DNA of 64,000 nt from CAWKGV01 sp963849305 (GTDB lineage Bacteria; Pseudomonadota; Alphaproteobacteria; Acetobacterales; Acetobacteraceae). The position numbers and the translations under genes were made by a program. Shown piece by piece: positions 18,005 to 26,087 of the stretch (position 1 is the first letter of the stretch; every line of letters begins with the position of its first letter). The notes under the pieces were generated by a model, which saw only the letters and a program-made list of their open reading frames with translations, made no database searches and had not been told where the DNA came from. The stretch covers positions 124,001-188,000 of the forward strand of contig CAWKGV010000022.1 in NCBI GenBank assembly GCA_963849305.1, in the 5' to 3' direction.

Positions 18005-18646
18005 CTACGGCGCAATCCGCTGCATGACCCGGCGAGCGCGCTCGGTGATCGCCGCCCAGTTACCCTGCCTGATGTCCCCGGCAGGCGCCAGCCAGGAACC
18101 GCCGACAGCCGCCACGTTGGAGAGCTGGAAGTAGGCGCTAATCCGATCCTCGCCGATGCCGCCGGTCGGGCAGAAGGACACCTCCGGGAACGGACCGCCC
18201 AGCGCGCGCACGGTGGCGATGCCGCCGAGCTGCTCGGCGGGGAACAGCTTCACCGTGGTGAAACCGCGCGCTCGCACGGCCATCAGTTCAGAAGCGGTCG
18301 CGATGCCCGGCACGAAGGCCACGCCGGACGTCATCGCCGCGTCAAGCAGTTCCGCCGTGGCGCCGGGGCTGAATGCGAAGGGCAGGCCGATCTCCTTCGC
18401 GAGTAGCAGGTCGCGCGGGCTCAGCACGGTGCCGAGCCCGGGTGTCGCCTCCGGCACTTCCATCTTGATCGCCCGTGCGGCGGCGAGTCCGGCTTCGGTG
18501 CGCAGCGTGATCTCAAGCGTGCGCACGCCACCGGCCACCAAGGCGCGTGCGAGCGGAACGGCGTGCTCGACATTTTCAATGGTCAGGACGGGGATCAGCT
18601 TCGCGGCGCGCAGCAGCGCGTCGGCAGTGGTCGTTGGCTGGGTCAT
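18005..18646 (-). CDS. eda: 2-keto-3-deoxy-6-phosphogluconate aldolase
   Basis: A 213-residue cytosolic class I aldolase splitting KDPG into pyruvate and glyceraldehyde-3-phosphate. Conserved parts are E45 in TLEITLRT, GTVLSP, FSPG, and TVKLFPAE with Schiff-base Lys133, then CPTGGIGED, the phosphate loop. The ATG at 18646 overlaps the KDG kinase stop (ATGA), so kinase and aldolase are coupled. A longer frame that appears to fuse kinase and aldolase arises only because the kinase is frameshifted. Last gene of the island operon; it supplies the final step of the proposed aminosugar-acid pathway. Confidence 0.93.
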   Translation of the reverse strand: MTQPTTTADALLRAAKLIPVLTIENVEHAVPLARALVAGGVRTLEITLRTEAGLAAARAIKMEVPEATPGLGTVLSPRDLLLAKEIGLPFAFSPGATAELLDAAMTSGVAFVPGIATASELMAVRARGFTTVKLFPAEQLGGIATVRALGGPFPEVSFCPTGGIGEDRISAYFQLSNVAAVGGSWLAPAGDIRQGNWAAITERARRVMQRIAP

Positions 18647-19585
18647 GCTTCCTCCGAAGCCGGCCCGGCGAGAACATCGGCGGGCATGGCGGCACGCGGG
18701 ATGATCGCGCCACGGTGGCATACGACCGCTCCCGCCAGGCGATGGCCTGATCTCGCGGCAGCCTCCGGTTCGGCGCCGGCAAGGCGGGCAGCGAGATAGG
18801 CCGCGGCGAAACTGTCGCCGGCCGCGGTCGTATCCACAGTCGCGGCGACCAGCTCCGTGGAGACGGTGATCTCGTGCTCCTCCAGTATGCACGACGCATC
18901 CCGGTGTCGCCAGCTTGATCACGATCTCGGCGGCACCTGAATCCTTCAATCGATTGGCCAGGGCGGACACGGCGTCCTTGCCAGAAAGCAGTGCGAAATC
19001 CTCCTCGCTTGCCAGCACGATGTCGCTGCACGCCAGCATACGTCCATAGGCGAGGTGGGCTGCGTCCAGACTGGACCACCCGCGCGGGCGGAAGTTGGTG
19101 TCGAACGCCACACGGCCGCCATTCGCTCGGAGCTGATCCAGCGTCGCGAACAGCCGCTCGCGGCCGGCATCGCCGAACAGCGACAACGTGATACCGGACA
19201 GGTATAGGAGATCGTAGTTCGCCAAGGCGGCCGCGATCTCGGATGCCTGCGGCAGGTCGAAGAGCTGGCGGACCGGAGCGCTGTCCCGCCAATAGGAGAA
19301 GCGCCGCTCGCCGGCACGATCGGTCTGGATCAGGTACAGGCCGGGAACTCGGCCCTCCACGCGCGCAACCATGCGAGTGCCAATCCCTTCTCGCTGCCAA
19401 GCCCGCAGCATCTCATCACTAAAAGGGTCGGTGCCGAGCGCGGTGACGTAGTCCACCGCGACGCCGAGCCTGGCCAGGTAGACGGCGGTGTTCAGCGTGT
19501 CGCCGCCAAACCCTCGCGAGAGCAGCCCGTCGGGCCGTTCCACGAGTTCGATCATGCATTCGCCCAAGCAAGCCACGTGCGTCAT
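18643..19585 (-). pseudogene. kdgK: PfkB-family 2-keto-3-deoxygluconate kinase, frameshifted
   Basis: It phosphorylates KDG to KDPG. The first part (start ATG 19585) has PfkB signature 1 (GFGGDTLNTAVYLARLG) and runs to ATPGCVVHTGG. The frame then changes near 18875-18886, in a GGAGGAG tract, and continues as EHEITVSTELVAATVDTTAAGDSF with the C-terminal PfkB signature intact (DTTAAGDSF) to the stop overlapping eda. Combined length is about 314 codons, normal for KdgK. One extra base (or two lost) explains it. Both halves are well conserved, so this may be a sequencing error or a very recent lesion rather than an old pseudogene. Confidence 0.85.
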
Positions 19586-19634
19586 CAAGATCGCCCTGAC
19601 CCACCGTTCGCTTTGCCAACGACGACCAACGATT

Positions 19635-20693
19635 TCAGCGAGTTTTTCCGCGCGCGGCTACGCGCCAGCTATCTACCACTCGGCCGTCGCGGCTGATGAC
19701 AACCTCGTCGTGCAGATTGCTCACGACGCAAACATGGTTCGGTATGATCCTGAGACGCTCGCCGAGTCCGGGTTTCCTGTGGCAGCGTGACAGGTCGAGC
19801 ACGCCATGTTCCTCGTTCAGTCGTTCGATCACCGCGTCCGGATAACCGAGGATCAATCCATATCCGGTCCCGGCCGAGGGCGCGACCAGATCGCTCGTGA
19901 GGCTCTTGGTGCCCGCATCGATCACCGCCCGGTCTTCGGTCGGCCGACTGACGACGGTCGCGTGGAGATGGAGCGCGCACTCGTCCAGGCTTGCCGCCCC
20001 GGCCGCGACCGTCGCGCGGTCGTGGTAGATGTACGTGCCGACGCGCACCTCCGTCAGCCCGGCGATCTCGTGCGCCTGCCAAGCGTTCGGCGTGCCGCCG
20101 CCGGAGACAACCGGGATGGCGAGGCCGGCCTCGGCGAAGCGGCGTTTGGCTTCCGTCACGAAATCCGAGGTCGCCGCCGTGCTCGGGTACGTCATCAAGC
20201 CGTCGAACCGTAATCCTTCCGCCTCCATGGCGCGGCGTGCCAGATCCAACGCCTGGTCCACCGAGACGACACCCGTGCGCTTGTTGCCGCTGTCGAACTC
20301 CACCAGCACCCCGATTGGCTTACTAGCCGCACGCGCGGCCTCGGCCGCGGTCTCCAGCGCAAGCGGGTTATCCACGGCGACACCCATCATCGCGCGCCGC
20401 GCCAGCGCAGCAAGGCGCAGGGCCTTGCCCGGGCCGATCAGCGGGTAGGAGATCAGGATATTGTCGAGCCCGGCATCCACCATCACCTCGGCCTCGCCGA
20501 GCTTCTGACAGGTGATCCCGCAAGCGCCGAGATCTACCTGCCGGCGTGCGAAGGCTGGCATCTTGTGCGTCTTGATATGGGGCCGCAGGCGCAGGTTGTG
20601 GCTATCGCAATAGGCCTGCATCTTCGCCAGGTTGCGCTCGACCCGATCCAGGTCGATCACGGGAACGGGGGTCTCCAGGTCCTCGAGACGCAT
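19635..20693 (-). CDS. D-serine dehydratase/D-threonine aldolase-like PLP enzyme (possible D-glucosaminate dehydratase)
   Basis: A 352-residue fold-type III PLP enzyme of the DSD1/D-threonine aldolase family. The N-terminal alanine-racemase-like barrel starts ETPVPVIDLDRVERNLAKMQ, with the PLP lysine in RPHIKTHK (about residues 37-44) and VVSGGGTPNAW for phosphate binding. The C-terminal domain carries PNHVCVVSN, an H-x-C pair like the zinc site of eukaryotic D-serine dehydratases, pointing to dehydration rather than aldol cleavage. Start ATG 20693 has GAGGAG upstream. In its operon (deacylase, RidA, KDG kinase, KDPG aldolase) the best substrate guess is D-glucosaminate, giving KDG and ammonia. 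The substrate is inferred from context. Confidence 0.82.
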   Translation of the reverse strand: MRLEDLETPVPVIDLDRVERNLAKMQAYCDSHNLRLRPHIKTHKMPAFARRQVDLGACGITCQKLGEAEVMVDAGLDNILISYPLIGPGKALRLAALARRAMMGVAVDNPLALETAAEAARAASKPIGVLVEFDSGNKRTGVVSVDQALDLARRAMEAEGLRFDGLMTYPSTAATSDFVTEAKRRFAEAGLAIPVVSGGGTPNAWQAHEIAGLTEVRVGTYIYHDRATVAAGAASLDECALHLHATVVSRPTEDRAVIDAGTKSLTSDLVAPSAGTGYGLILGYPDAVIERLNEEHGVLDLSRCHRKPGLGERLRIIPNHVCVVSNLHDEVVISRDGRVVDSWRVAARGKTR

Positions 20694-20706
20694 CCGCGGC
20701 TCCTCG

Positions 20707-21081
20707 TCAGGTCGGAAGAACGGCGATGCAGTCAATCTCCACCTGGATGCCGACAAGCTGGCTCCCGACCGTGGTGCGGGCAGGCGGGTCGGCCGTGAAG
20801 AACTCCTTGTAGATCTCGTCGTATTCGCGGAAGCGCGTCACGTCGTTCAGGTACGCGTTCACCTTCACCACATCCTTCAGGTCGGCCCCGGCGCCCTTGA
20901 GGATCGTTTGCAGGTTGCGCAGGGTCTGGCGCACCTGGGCGGCGAAGCCCTCGGGCACGATGTTCGTGTTCGGATCAGCCGGCCCCTGGCCGGAGACGTA
21001 GATGAAGCCGTTGGCGGTGATCGCATGGGAGTATCGCCCGGCAGGTTTGACAGCACCCGCCACCATGATCGCCTTGCGCAT
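20707..21081 (-). CDS. RidA-family enamine/imine deaminase
   Basis: A 124-residue Rid protein (YjgF/YER057c fold). Conserved parts are VAGAVKPAGRYSHAITANGFIYVSGQGP, GFAAQVRQTLRNLQTIL, and PPARTTVGSQLVG, whose Arg in ARTTVG is the catalytic or substrate-carboxylate arginine. Rid proteins hydrolyse the reactive enamine/imine released by PLP dehydratases, matching the neighbouring D-serine-dehydratase-like gene 13 bp downstream. Start ATG 21081 follows GGAGGG. Cytosolic. Confidence 0.92.
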   Translation of the reverse strand: MRKAIMVAGAVKPAGRYSHAITANGFIYVSGQGPADPNTNIVPEGFAAQVRQTLRNLQTILKGAGADLKDVVKVNAYLNDVTRFREYDEIYKEFFTADPPARTTVGSQLVGIQVEIDCIAVLPT

Positions 21082-21097
21082 GATCCCTCCGGTCCTG

Positions 21098-22696
21098 TTA
21101 GTGGCCCAGCACCCGGCCGGGACGCTGGCCGGTGATGCGTCCATCCGCAACGACAGTCTCGCCTGCAACCCACACATGGTGAACGCCTGCGGCGAGTTCG
21201 GTCGGAGTGTCGAAGGTCGCCCGATCCTCGATGCGATCGTCGAATAGCACGAGGTCCGCTATCATCCCCGGACGCAGCAAACCCCGGTTGTCCAACCCGA
21301 ATCGCTGAGCGGCAACGGATGTCATCCGACGGACCGCGTCTTCCAATGGGAACCAGCCGTGCTCGCGCGTGAGCGGGCCTGCAACCCGCGGGAACGTGCC
21401 GTAGGCACGCGGGTGCGGCTTGGTGCCGGGCCGGGGCAGGCCGTCCGATCCCACCATGTGCAGCCGGTGCGTGCAGGCGGCGCGTAGGTCATCCTCATGC
21501 AACTGGAACATCACGATTGCGGTCTGACCAGCATCCTCCTCGATGAACCGGACCATGAGGTCGAACGGCGTGATCCCTTCCTCGGCCGCCGCCACCTCCA
21601 TGGACTTACCTTCAAACCGCTTGAGGTCCGGATTGGTGGTGCCGGACACACGCACGTTGCCCCATCCGATCAGCACCACTTTCGACTGCGCGGCATGCGG
21701 ATCGGTGCTGCCTTCCTCCACCGCTTGGCGCAAGGCTTCGCGCCCTTGCGGATCGCGCAGCTGCGCCAGCAAGGCGGTCAAGCCGCCTTCCTGCGCCTCC
21801 GGCGGCAGGAGCTGCAGCACATAGCTGCTGCCGGCCGGATAGGGATACATGTCGAAGCTCACGTCCACGCCGTCCTCGCGCGCCGCCTCCAGCCGCGCCA
21901 AGGCCCGCGGCACGTTGCCCCAGTTCGGCCGCCCCGCCGATTGCAGGTGCGACAGCAAGCCGGGCGCCTTGGACGTCCGCAAAATGTCGATGAACTCGTC
22001 GACGGACGAGATCAGGCCGGCCTCGTAGCTCCGGATATGCGCGGCCAGGATCTTCCCGTGTGCCTTCACGGTCTCCGCGAGCGCCACCAGCTCCGCTTCG
22101 TCGGCATAGGCGCTCGGCGGATACACCAGGCCGAGCGACAATCCCGCGGCGCCATCGGCCAGCTGCCGGGCAAGCAGAGCCTGCATCGTGGCACGCTCCT
22201 CTGCCGTGGCAGGGCGGCGCTCGTACCCCATCACGGCGAGGCGCAACGCCGCATGTCCCACCAGCGAGACCAGGTTGAGCGCCGTGCCCCGTCGGTGCAG
22301 CTCATCGCGATAGCCGGCGAAGCTGTCGAAGACCTCATCGACCGATGTCTCACCGAGCAGTCCCGAAAAGTGCTGCCTCAGCAACTCTGTCGATCGGGGG
22401 GCGGTGGGATACAAGGAGAAACTGCAATTGCCGACGACCAACGTGGTAACACCCTGGACCGCCTTCTCGACGCGCTCCGGTTCGCGTAGGCAAATCAGGT
22501 CGTCGTGGCAGTGCGCGTCGATGAAGCCGGGCGCCAAATAGCGCCCATCCGCGTCGAGCATGTTGGCGCCGTCGGCCCGGAGCGACGGACCGATCGCCGT
22601 GATGCGCCCTCCGTCGATTCGGACGTCACCGGCGAACCAGGGCGCGCCCGTCCCGTCGATGATGCGCGCGCCGCGGATAAGCAGATCGCTTGCCAT
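21098..22696 (-). CDS. N-acyl-D-amino-acid deacylase (D-aminoacylase family amidohydrolase)
   Basis: A 532-residue zinc amidohydrolase. It has the small N-terminal beta-sandwich (LLIRGARIIDGTGAPWF), the metal motif GFIDAHCHDD (about residues 56-65), the metal-binding Cys in VVGNCSFS, His residues in LAAHIRSYEAG and LLSHLQSAGRPNWG, and the catalytic Asp in MVGSDGLPRPG. The family hydrolyses N-acyl groups from D-amino acids and N-acyl-D-aminosugar acids. In this operon the likely job is deacetylation of N-acetyl-D-glucosaminate, but a true D-aminoacylase role cannot be excluded. It lies 15 bp downstream of the MFS gene and 16 bp upstream of ridA. Confidence 0.88.
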   Translation of the reverse strand: MASDLLIRGARIIDGTGAPWFAGDVRIDGGRITAIGPSLRADGANMLDADGRYLAPGFIDAHCHDDLICLREPERVEKAVQGVTTLVVGNCSFSLYPTAPRSTELLRQHFSGLLGETSVDEVFDSFAGYRDELHRRGTALNLVSLVGHAALRLAVMGYERRPATAEERATMQALLARQLADGAAGLSLGLVYPPSAYADEAELVALAETVKAHGKILAAHIRSYEAGLISSVDEFIDILRTSKAPGLLSHLQSAGRPNWGNVPRALARLEAAREDGVDVSFDMYPYPAGSSYVLQLLPPEAQEGGLTALLAQLRDPQGREALRQAVEEGSTDPHAAQSKVVLIGWGNVRVSGTTNPDLKRFEGKSMEVAAAEEGITPFDLMVRFIEEDAGQTAIVMFQLHEDDLRAACTHRLHMVGSDGLPRPGTKPHPRAYGTFPRVAGPLTREHGWFPLEDAVRRMTSVAAQRFGLDNRGLLRPGMIADLVLFDDRIEDRATFDTPTELAAGVHHVWVAGETVVADGRITGQRPGRVLGH

Positions 22697-22711
22697 GGCC
22701 TAAGCACTCCG

Positions 22712-24037
22712 TCATGGGCGCGCCGCGCCCGGCAGCACGGCGCCAGAGCGGCCGGACGGCTCGGGGATAGGCTCGATGCGGCCGAGGATCACGACATAGG
22801 AGAAGATGCCAACCAGCAGCACGGCGCCCGCGACAAGGAATGCGCCGGCGAAGGAATGGGTTATCCCGACGATGAAGCCGGTGATCACCGGGGCCGCGAC
22901 GCCCATCAGATTGTTCGTGAAATTGACGATGCCGCCGATCGTGCCAGTGCCTCCTCGGGGCGAGATCAGCGACACGATGGAGGAGCCGACCGGCGCGGCA
23001 GCCGCCAAGCCGGTCAGCGCAATCGTGATCCACGTGATGGCCCAGACGGCATTGGTAGTGAAGACCGCGCCAAATACGGCCAGTCCCATGAGCATGCCGA
23101 CGACCAGCACCGCCTTGCGTACCCTTGTTTCGTCGTAGCCCCGCGCGATCAGGTGATCGACCAGGAACCCGCCGACCAGCAGGTCGGAGAGGGTCGCGAA
23201 GATCCATGGGATCGCCGCGTAGCCGGCCGACTTCAGGATACTCATGTGCAACGTCTGCACCAAGTAGCCGGGCAACCACGTCAAGAAGAGATAGAAGGAG
23301 TAACCGTAGGCGGAGAAACCAATCGTCAGGCCCCAGACCTTTCGGCTGCGTAGCAGATACCCCAGCATGGCGCCCTGCCCGCCCTGGGCAACGCCTTCCG
23401 GGGTGGCCCCGCCGGCGACGATGTAGTCGTGCTCGACCTTGGTTAGCCGTTTGTCCTCGCTCGGGTCGCGGTAGATCGCCCAATAGGCTGCGAAATACAG
23501 CAGGCTCAGAATAGCCGTGATGCCGAAACCCCAGCGCCAGCCGAGGTTGACAATGGCGAAGGCTACAAGCGGGACGCCGATGACGTTGGAGAACTTAGCC
23601 GCGGAGTCGAAGATCGCGGTCGAGCGGGCGCGCTCGTTGCGCGGAAACCAATAGCCGGTCGCCTTCTGGCTGGCGGGAAAGGCGGGGGTCTCGGCGACAC
23701 CGAGCAGCACGCGTGCCGCGAAGATGCCGCCGAACCCGCTCGCGATGGCGGTGATGGTGGATGCCACGGCCCACAAAAAGGCTCCCCAGCGCCCGACGCG
23801 CTTGACGCCGAACCGGTCGAGCACCATGCCGCCGGGCACTTGCAGCAGCGAGTAGGACCAGAAGAACGCGCTGAACAGTAAGCCGAGCTGTTCCGGGCTA
23901 AGGCTGAATTCATGCTGAAGCTGCGGCGCGGCAACCGAGAGGTTGATACGATCGATGTAATTGATCAGCACGCCAGCCCCGAGCAGCACCCCGATGGTCC
24001 ACCGTCGTCCGGGGACGCGACGCGCGATGGATGCCAT
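22712..24037 (-). CDS. MFS transporter, anion:cation symporter (sugar-acid) family
   Basis: A 441-residue inner-membrane carrier with 12 predicted helices. The start of helix 1 reads LLGAGVLINYIDRINLSVAAPQL and the loop 2-3 motif is LDRFGVKRVGRW, both typical of the ACS family (GudP, glucarate, hexuronate and galactonate carriers). It is the first gene of the island operon, so it probably imports the carboxylated sugar that the downstream enzymes degrade. The promoter should lie between 24038 and 24174; no clear sigma-70 boxes were chosen. No regulator gene is present in the island. Confidence 0.9.
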   Translation of the reverse strand: MASIARRVPGRRWTIGVLLGAGVLINYIDRINLSVAAPQLQHEFSLSPEQLGLLFSAFFWSYSLLQVPGGMVLDRFGVKRVGRWGAFLWAVASTITAIASGFGGIFAARVLLGVAETPAFPASQKATGYWFPRNERARSTAIFDSAAKFSNVIGVPLVAFAIVNLGWRWGFGITAILSLLYFAAYWAIYRDPSEDKRLTKVEHDYIVAGGATPEGVAQGGQGAMLGYLLRSRKVWGLTIGFSAYGYSFYLFLTWLPGYLVQTLHMSILKSAGYAAIPWIFATLSDLLVGGFLVDHLIARGYDETRVRKAVLVVGMLMGLAVFGAVFTTNAVWAITWITIALTGLAAAAPVGSSIVSLISPRGGTGTIGGIVNFTNNLMGVAAPVITGFIVGITHSFAGAFLVAGAVLLVGIFSYVVILGRIEPIPEPSGRSGAVLPGAARP

Positions 24038-24174
24038 CTTGTAATCCCCCTACCCGTGTCCCGGCCGGCTTTGTCTGCAATATCGGGCACTTTTTGTTGT
24101 CACCCTCAGGCTAATGGCGGTTGTGGACTAATCAGAGGCAATTGGGCGCCCAGGGCGCACGAGTCTGAGCGGAG

Positions 24175-24217
24175 TGTCCGGCCATGGCTTGATGGTGTTC
24201 AGCGATCGTGGTTCCAG
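24175..24217. repeat. right copy of 43-bp island-flanking direct repeat
   Basis: A near-duplicate of the yebC leader and first codons (17957-17999); three mismatches cluster at CAG versus TGA. Here the ATGGCCGGACA of yebC is followed by unrelated sequence, so it is an orphan start. Beyond it begins the leader of the next gene, suggesting the pre-insertion order yebC-leader-ABM gene. Confidence 0.85.
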
Positions 24218-24265
24218 TCTAATCTGGAGACCAGAAGCCAACCCGGCCGGCGAAAGGAAGTTCCC

Positions 24266-24577
24266 ATGTTCATAGCCATGAACCGGTTCAAGGTGCTGCC
24301 CGGCGCCGAGGCGGCATTCGAGCAGGTTTGGACCAGCCGGGATTCGCATCTGCGCGACGTGCCGGGGTTCGTCGAATTCCATCTGCTGCGGGGGCCGGAG
24401 CGCGACGACCATGTGCTCTATTCGTCCCACACCATCTGGCGCTCGCGCGACGCGTTCGAGGACTGGACCCGTTCGGAGGCGTTCCGCGCCGCGCACCGGG
24501 ACGCCGGCCAGAACCGCCCGCTCTATGCCGGGCATCCGGAGTTCGAGGGCTTCGAGGTGATCCAGACGATCCGGTAG
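24266..24577 (+). CDS. antibiotic biosynthesis monooxygenase (ABM)-domain protein
   Basis: A 103-residue dimeric alpha-beta barrel protein: FIAMNRFKVLPGAEAAFEQVW, GFVEFHLLRG, YSSHTIWRSRDAFEDWTRSEAFRAAH. The domain is shared by quinol monooxygenases and IsdG/HmuQ-type heme-degrading enzymes. The GFVEFHLLRG and W-rich segment resemble the latter, but the heme His cannot be fixed from sequence alone. Start ATG 24266 follows AAAGGAAG. Divergent from the island; ancestrally it was probably divergent from yebC. Confidence 0.85.
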   Translation: MFIAMNRFKVLPGAEAAFEQVWTSRDSHLRDVPGFVEFHLLRGPERDDHVLYSSHTIWRSRDAFEDWTRSEAFRAAHRDAGQNRPLYAGHPEFEGFEVIQTIR

Positions 24578-24621
24578 GCGCGCCGCTCTCGCCGAGCATC
24601 TTCTAAGGGCGAGTAACGTCC

Positions 24622-24646
24622 ACCTCTCCCGCCTGGCGGGAGAGGT
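24622..24646. repeat. palindromic intergenic repeat, copy 3
   Basis: A perfect 11-bp-armed inverted repeat, ACCTCTCCCGC-CTG-GCGGGAGAGGT, 44 bp after the ABM stop. It belongs to the same family as the repeats at 4481, 5860, 32094 and 49207. Confidence 0.7.
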
Positions 24647-24699
24647 CGCCATGCGCGCCAACATGGCGGGTGAGGGCGCGCACGGTCGCGAGGGCGCTC

Positions 24700-24869
24700 C
24701 GCCAAAAACCAGCGGCAACTCGCCCACGTGGCACGACCAAGCAGTGCGGCGTTCATCGGCGGCGGCCGCGGCATGTTGCCCGCCATCCGCTTCCACCACC
24801 AGGCGTTTCGGCGATGCAGGCGAAATCGACGCTGCAGCGGCCGATCGGGTGTTGGCGACGGAACTTATA
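24700..24869 (-). pseudogene. DUF559 endonuclease-like protein, C-terminal remnant
   Basis: Read on the minus strand this gives YKFRRQHPIGR..VDFACIAE, then, after an extra A, RLVVEADGGQHAAAAADERRTAW. These are the core and third strand of the DUF559 (Vsr-like PD-(D/E)XK) fold, with the catalytic VEADGGQH. The N-terminal helices are missing and the C-terminus is lost. A second remnant with the N-terminal part lies at 31814-32032; over about 80 shared bp the two are roughly 85% alike. Confidence 0.7.
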
Positions 24870-25153
24870 CCAGCGCCGCGTTCGATGACCGCTTTCGGCC
24901 CAATGCGGAACATTACACGTCCCGCAGCCTACTGGCCACATGCTGGCCGAGAAGCGGAACGGCAGCTTTCGGTGATCCGTAAGCAACACCCCGAACATCG
25001 GGTTTGCAGGAGTCGCCCGCAGCCGCCGACCCTAAGCCGACATCCGCACCGGATTCTGCACCAGACAAACCCTCAATTTTGTTCGCCTGGGCAAGCGGTG
25101 CGAAACTATGAATCCGTTGCAAATAATCCCGGCAGAATTTGGACTTGGACTAA

Positions 25154-26084
25154 GAGCCTGACCCAAAAGCGGTTGCCCCGGCTCGGAGCGGGATGATTCA
25201 CCCTGCCGATCAACTTCGGCGTGGTGCAAGGGATGTGGACGGACGAGCATCGGACGAGGTATCGCCGTGAAGGCGGGCGGTTTCCGAGCGATTTGACGGA
25301 TGCGGAATGGGGACGGCTCGCGCCGTTGATCCCCGAGGCCAAGCCGGGCGGGCGGCCGCCCAAGACGGACATGCGTGCGGCGATGAACGCCATTCTCTAC
25401 CTGCTTCGGACTGGCTGCGCCTGGCGTTATCTGCCTCGCGACGGCTTCCCGCCGCGTTCGACGGTCTACAACATCTTCCGCAAGTTCCAGCGGGAGGGCG
25501 CGTGGGAGGCGATCTGGGCGGAGTTGCACGCGAACCTGCGTGAGCGCCTAGGCCGAGAGGCGAGCCCGACCGCTGCGGTTCTCGACAGCCAAACGTTGAA
25601 GTCTGCAGAAAAGGGGGCGGTAAAGACGACGCGGTGGGCTATGATGCTGGCAAGAAACTAAAGGGACGCAAGATCCACGCGCTGGTGGACACCGAAGGCT
25701 TGCCGTTGCGCGTCGTGGTGCATTCGGCCAGTGTCCAGGATCGTGATGGAGCCGCATTGGTGCTCGACAAAATACGCAGTCGCTTCCCCTGGCTCGAACT
25801 CATATGGGCCGATGGCGGCTACAACGCCAGGCAGGTCGAAGCGGCGGTCGCCAAGGTCCGAGCCTGCGTTTGGAGATAGTCAAGCGCACCGATGACATGA
25901 CGGGCTTCGTTGTCCAGCCACGGCGCTGGGTGATCGAACGCACCTTCTCCTGGTTCGGCCGCAACCGCCGCTTGGCCAAAGACTTCGAGAACCTGGCCGA
26001 GACCGTGGTAGCCCTGGTCGCAATCGCCTCGATCCAGATCGCCGTTAGACGGCTCGCTAGAGCGTAGGCTTTTGAGTCAGGCTC
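25154..26084 (+). mobile_element. IS5-family (two-frame, IS427-like) insertion sequence, 931 bp
   Basis: Terminal inverted repeats start GAGCCTGACCCAAAAGC on the left and, read inward from the right, GAGCCTGACTCAAAAGC, with one mismatch in 17. A TAA target duplication is visible at 25151-25153 and 26085-26087. The latter is itself part of the CTAA target of the next element, so the second IS inserted at the right edge of this one. The transposase is broken (see next entry). Confidence 0.88.
25233..26067 (+). pseudogene. IS5-family transposase, frameshifted twice
   Basis: The N-terminal DUF4096-type domain (LTDAEWGRLAPLIPEAKPGGRPP, LLRTGCAWRYLPRDG) runs in one frame to AEKGAVKTT near 25625. 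The frame then changes to GYDAGKKLKGRKIHALVDTEGLPL with the DDE core (WADGGYNARQVEAAVAKV). It changes again near 25865 to LRLEIVKRTDDMTGFVVQPRRWVIERTFSWFGRNRR, with the YREK-like C-terminal region. The first shift is where IS427-type elements normally use programmed frameshifting; the second is not, and probably inactivates the enzyme. Confidence 0.85.
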
Positions 26085-26087
26085 TAA

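Larger units (their letters stand above)
24578..25153. other. intergenic region with repeat and gene debris
   Basis: A 576-bp stretch between the ABM gene and the first IS element. It holds an inverted repeat (24622-24646) and the remains of a DUF559 gene on the minus strand (about 24700-24869). The rest, up to the TAA target duplication at 25151-25153, shows nothing I can name. Confidence 0.6.

Noticed and set aside
18005..19588. A 527-codon kinase-aldolase fusion protein
   Set aside because: The middle is nonsense sequence after a frameshift in kdgK; the true kinase C-terminus lies in another frame and its stop overlaps the eda start.
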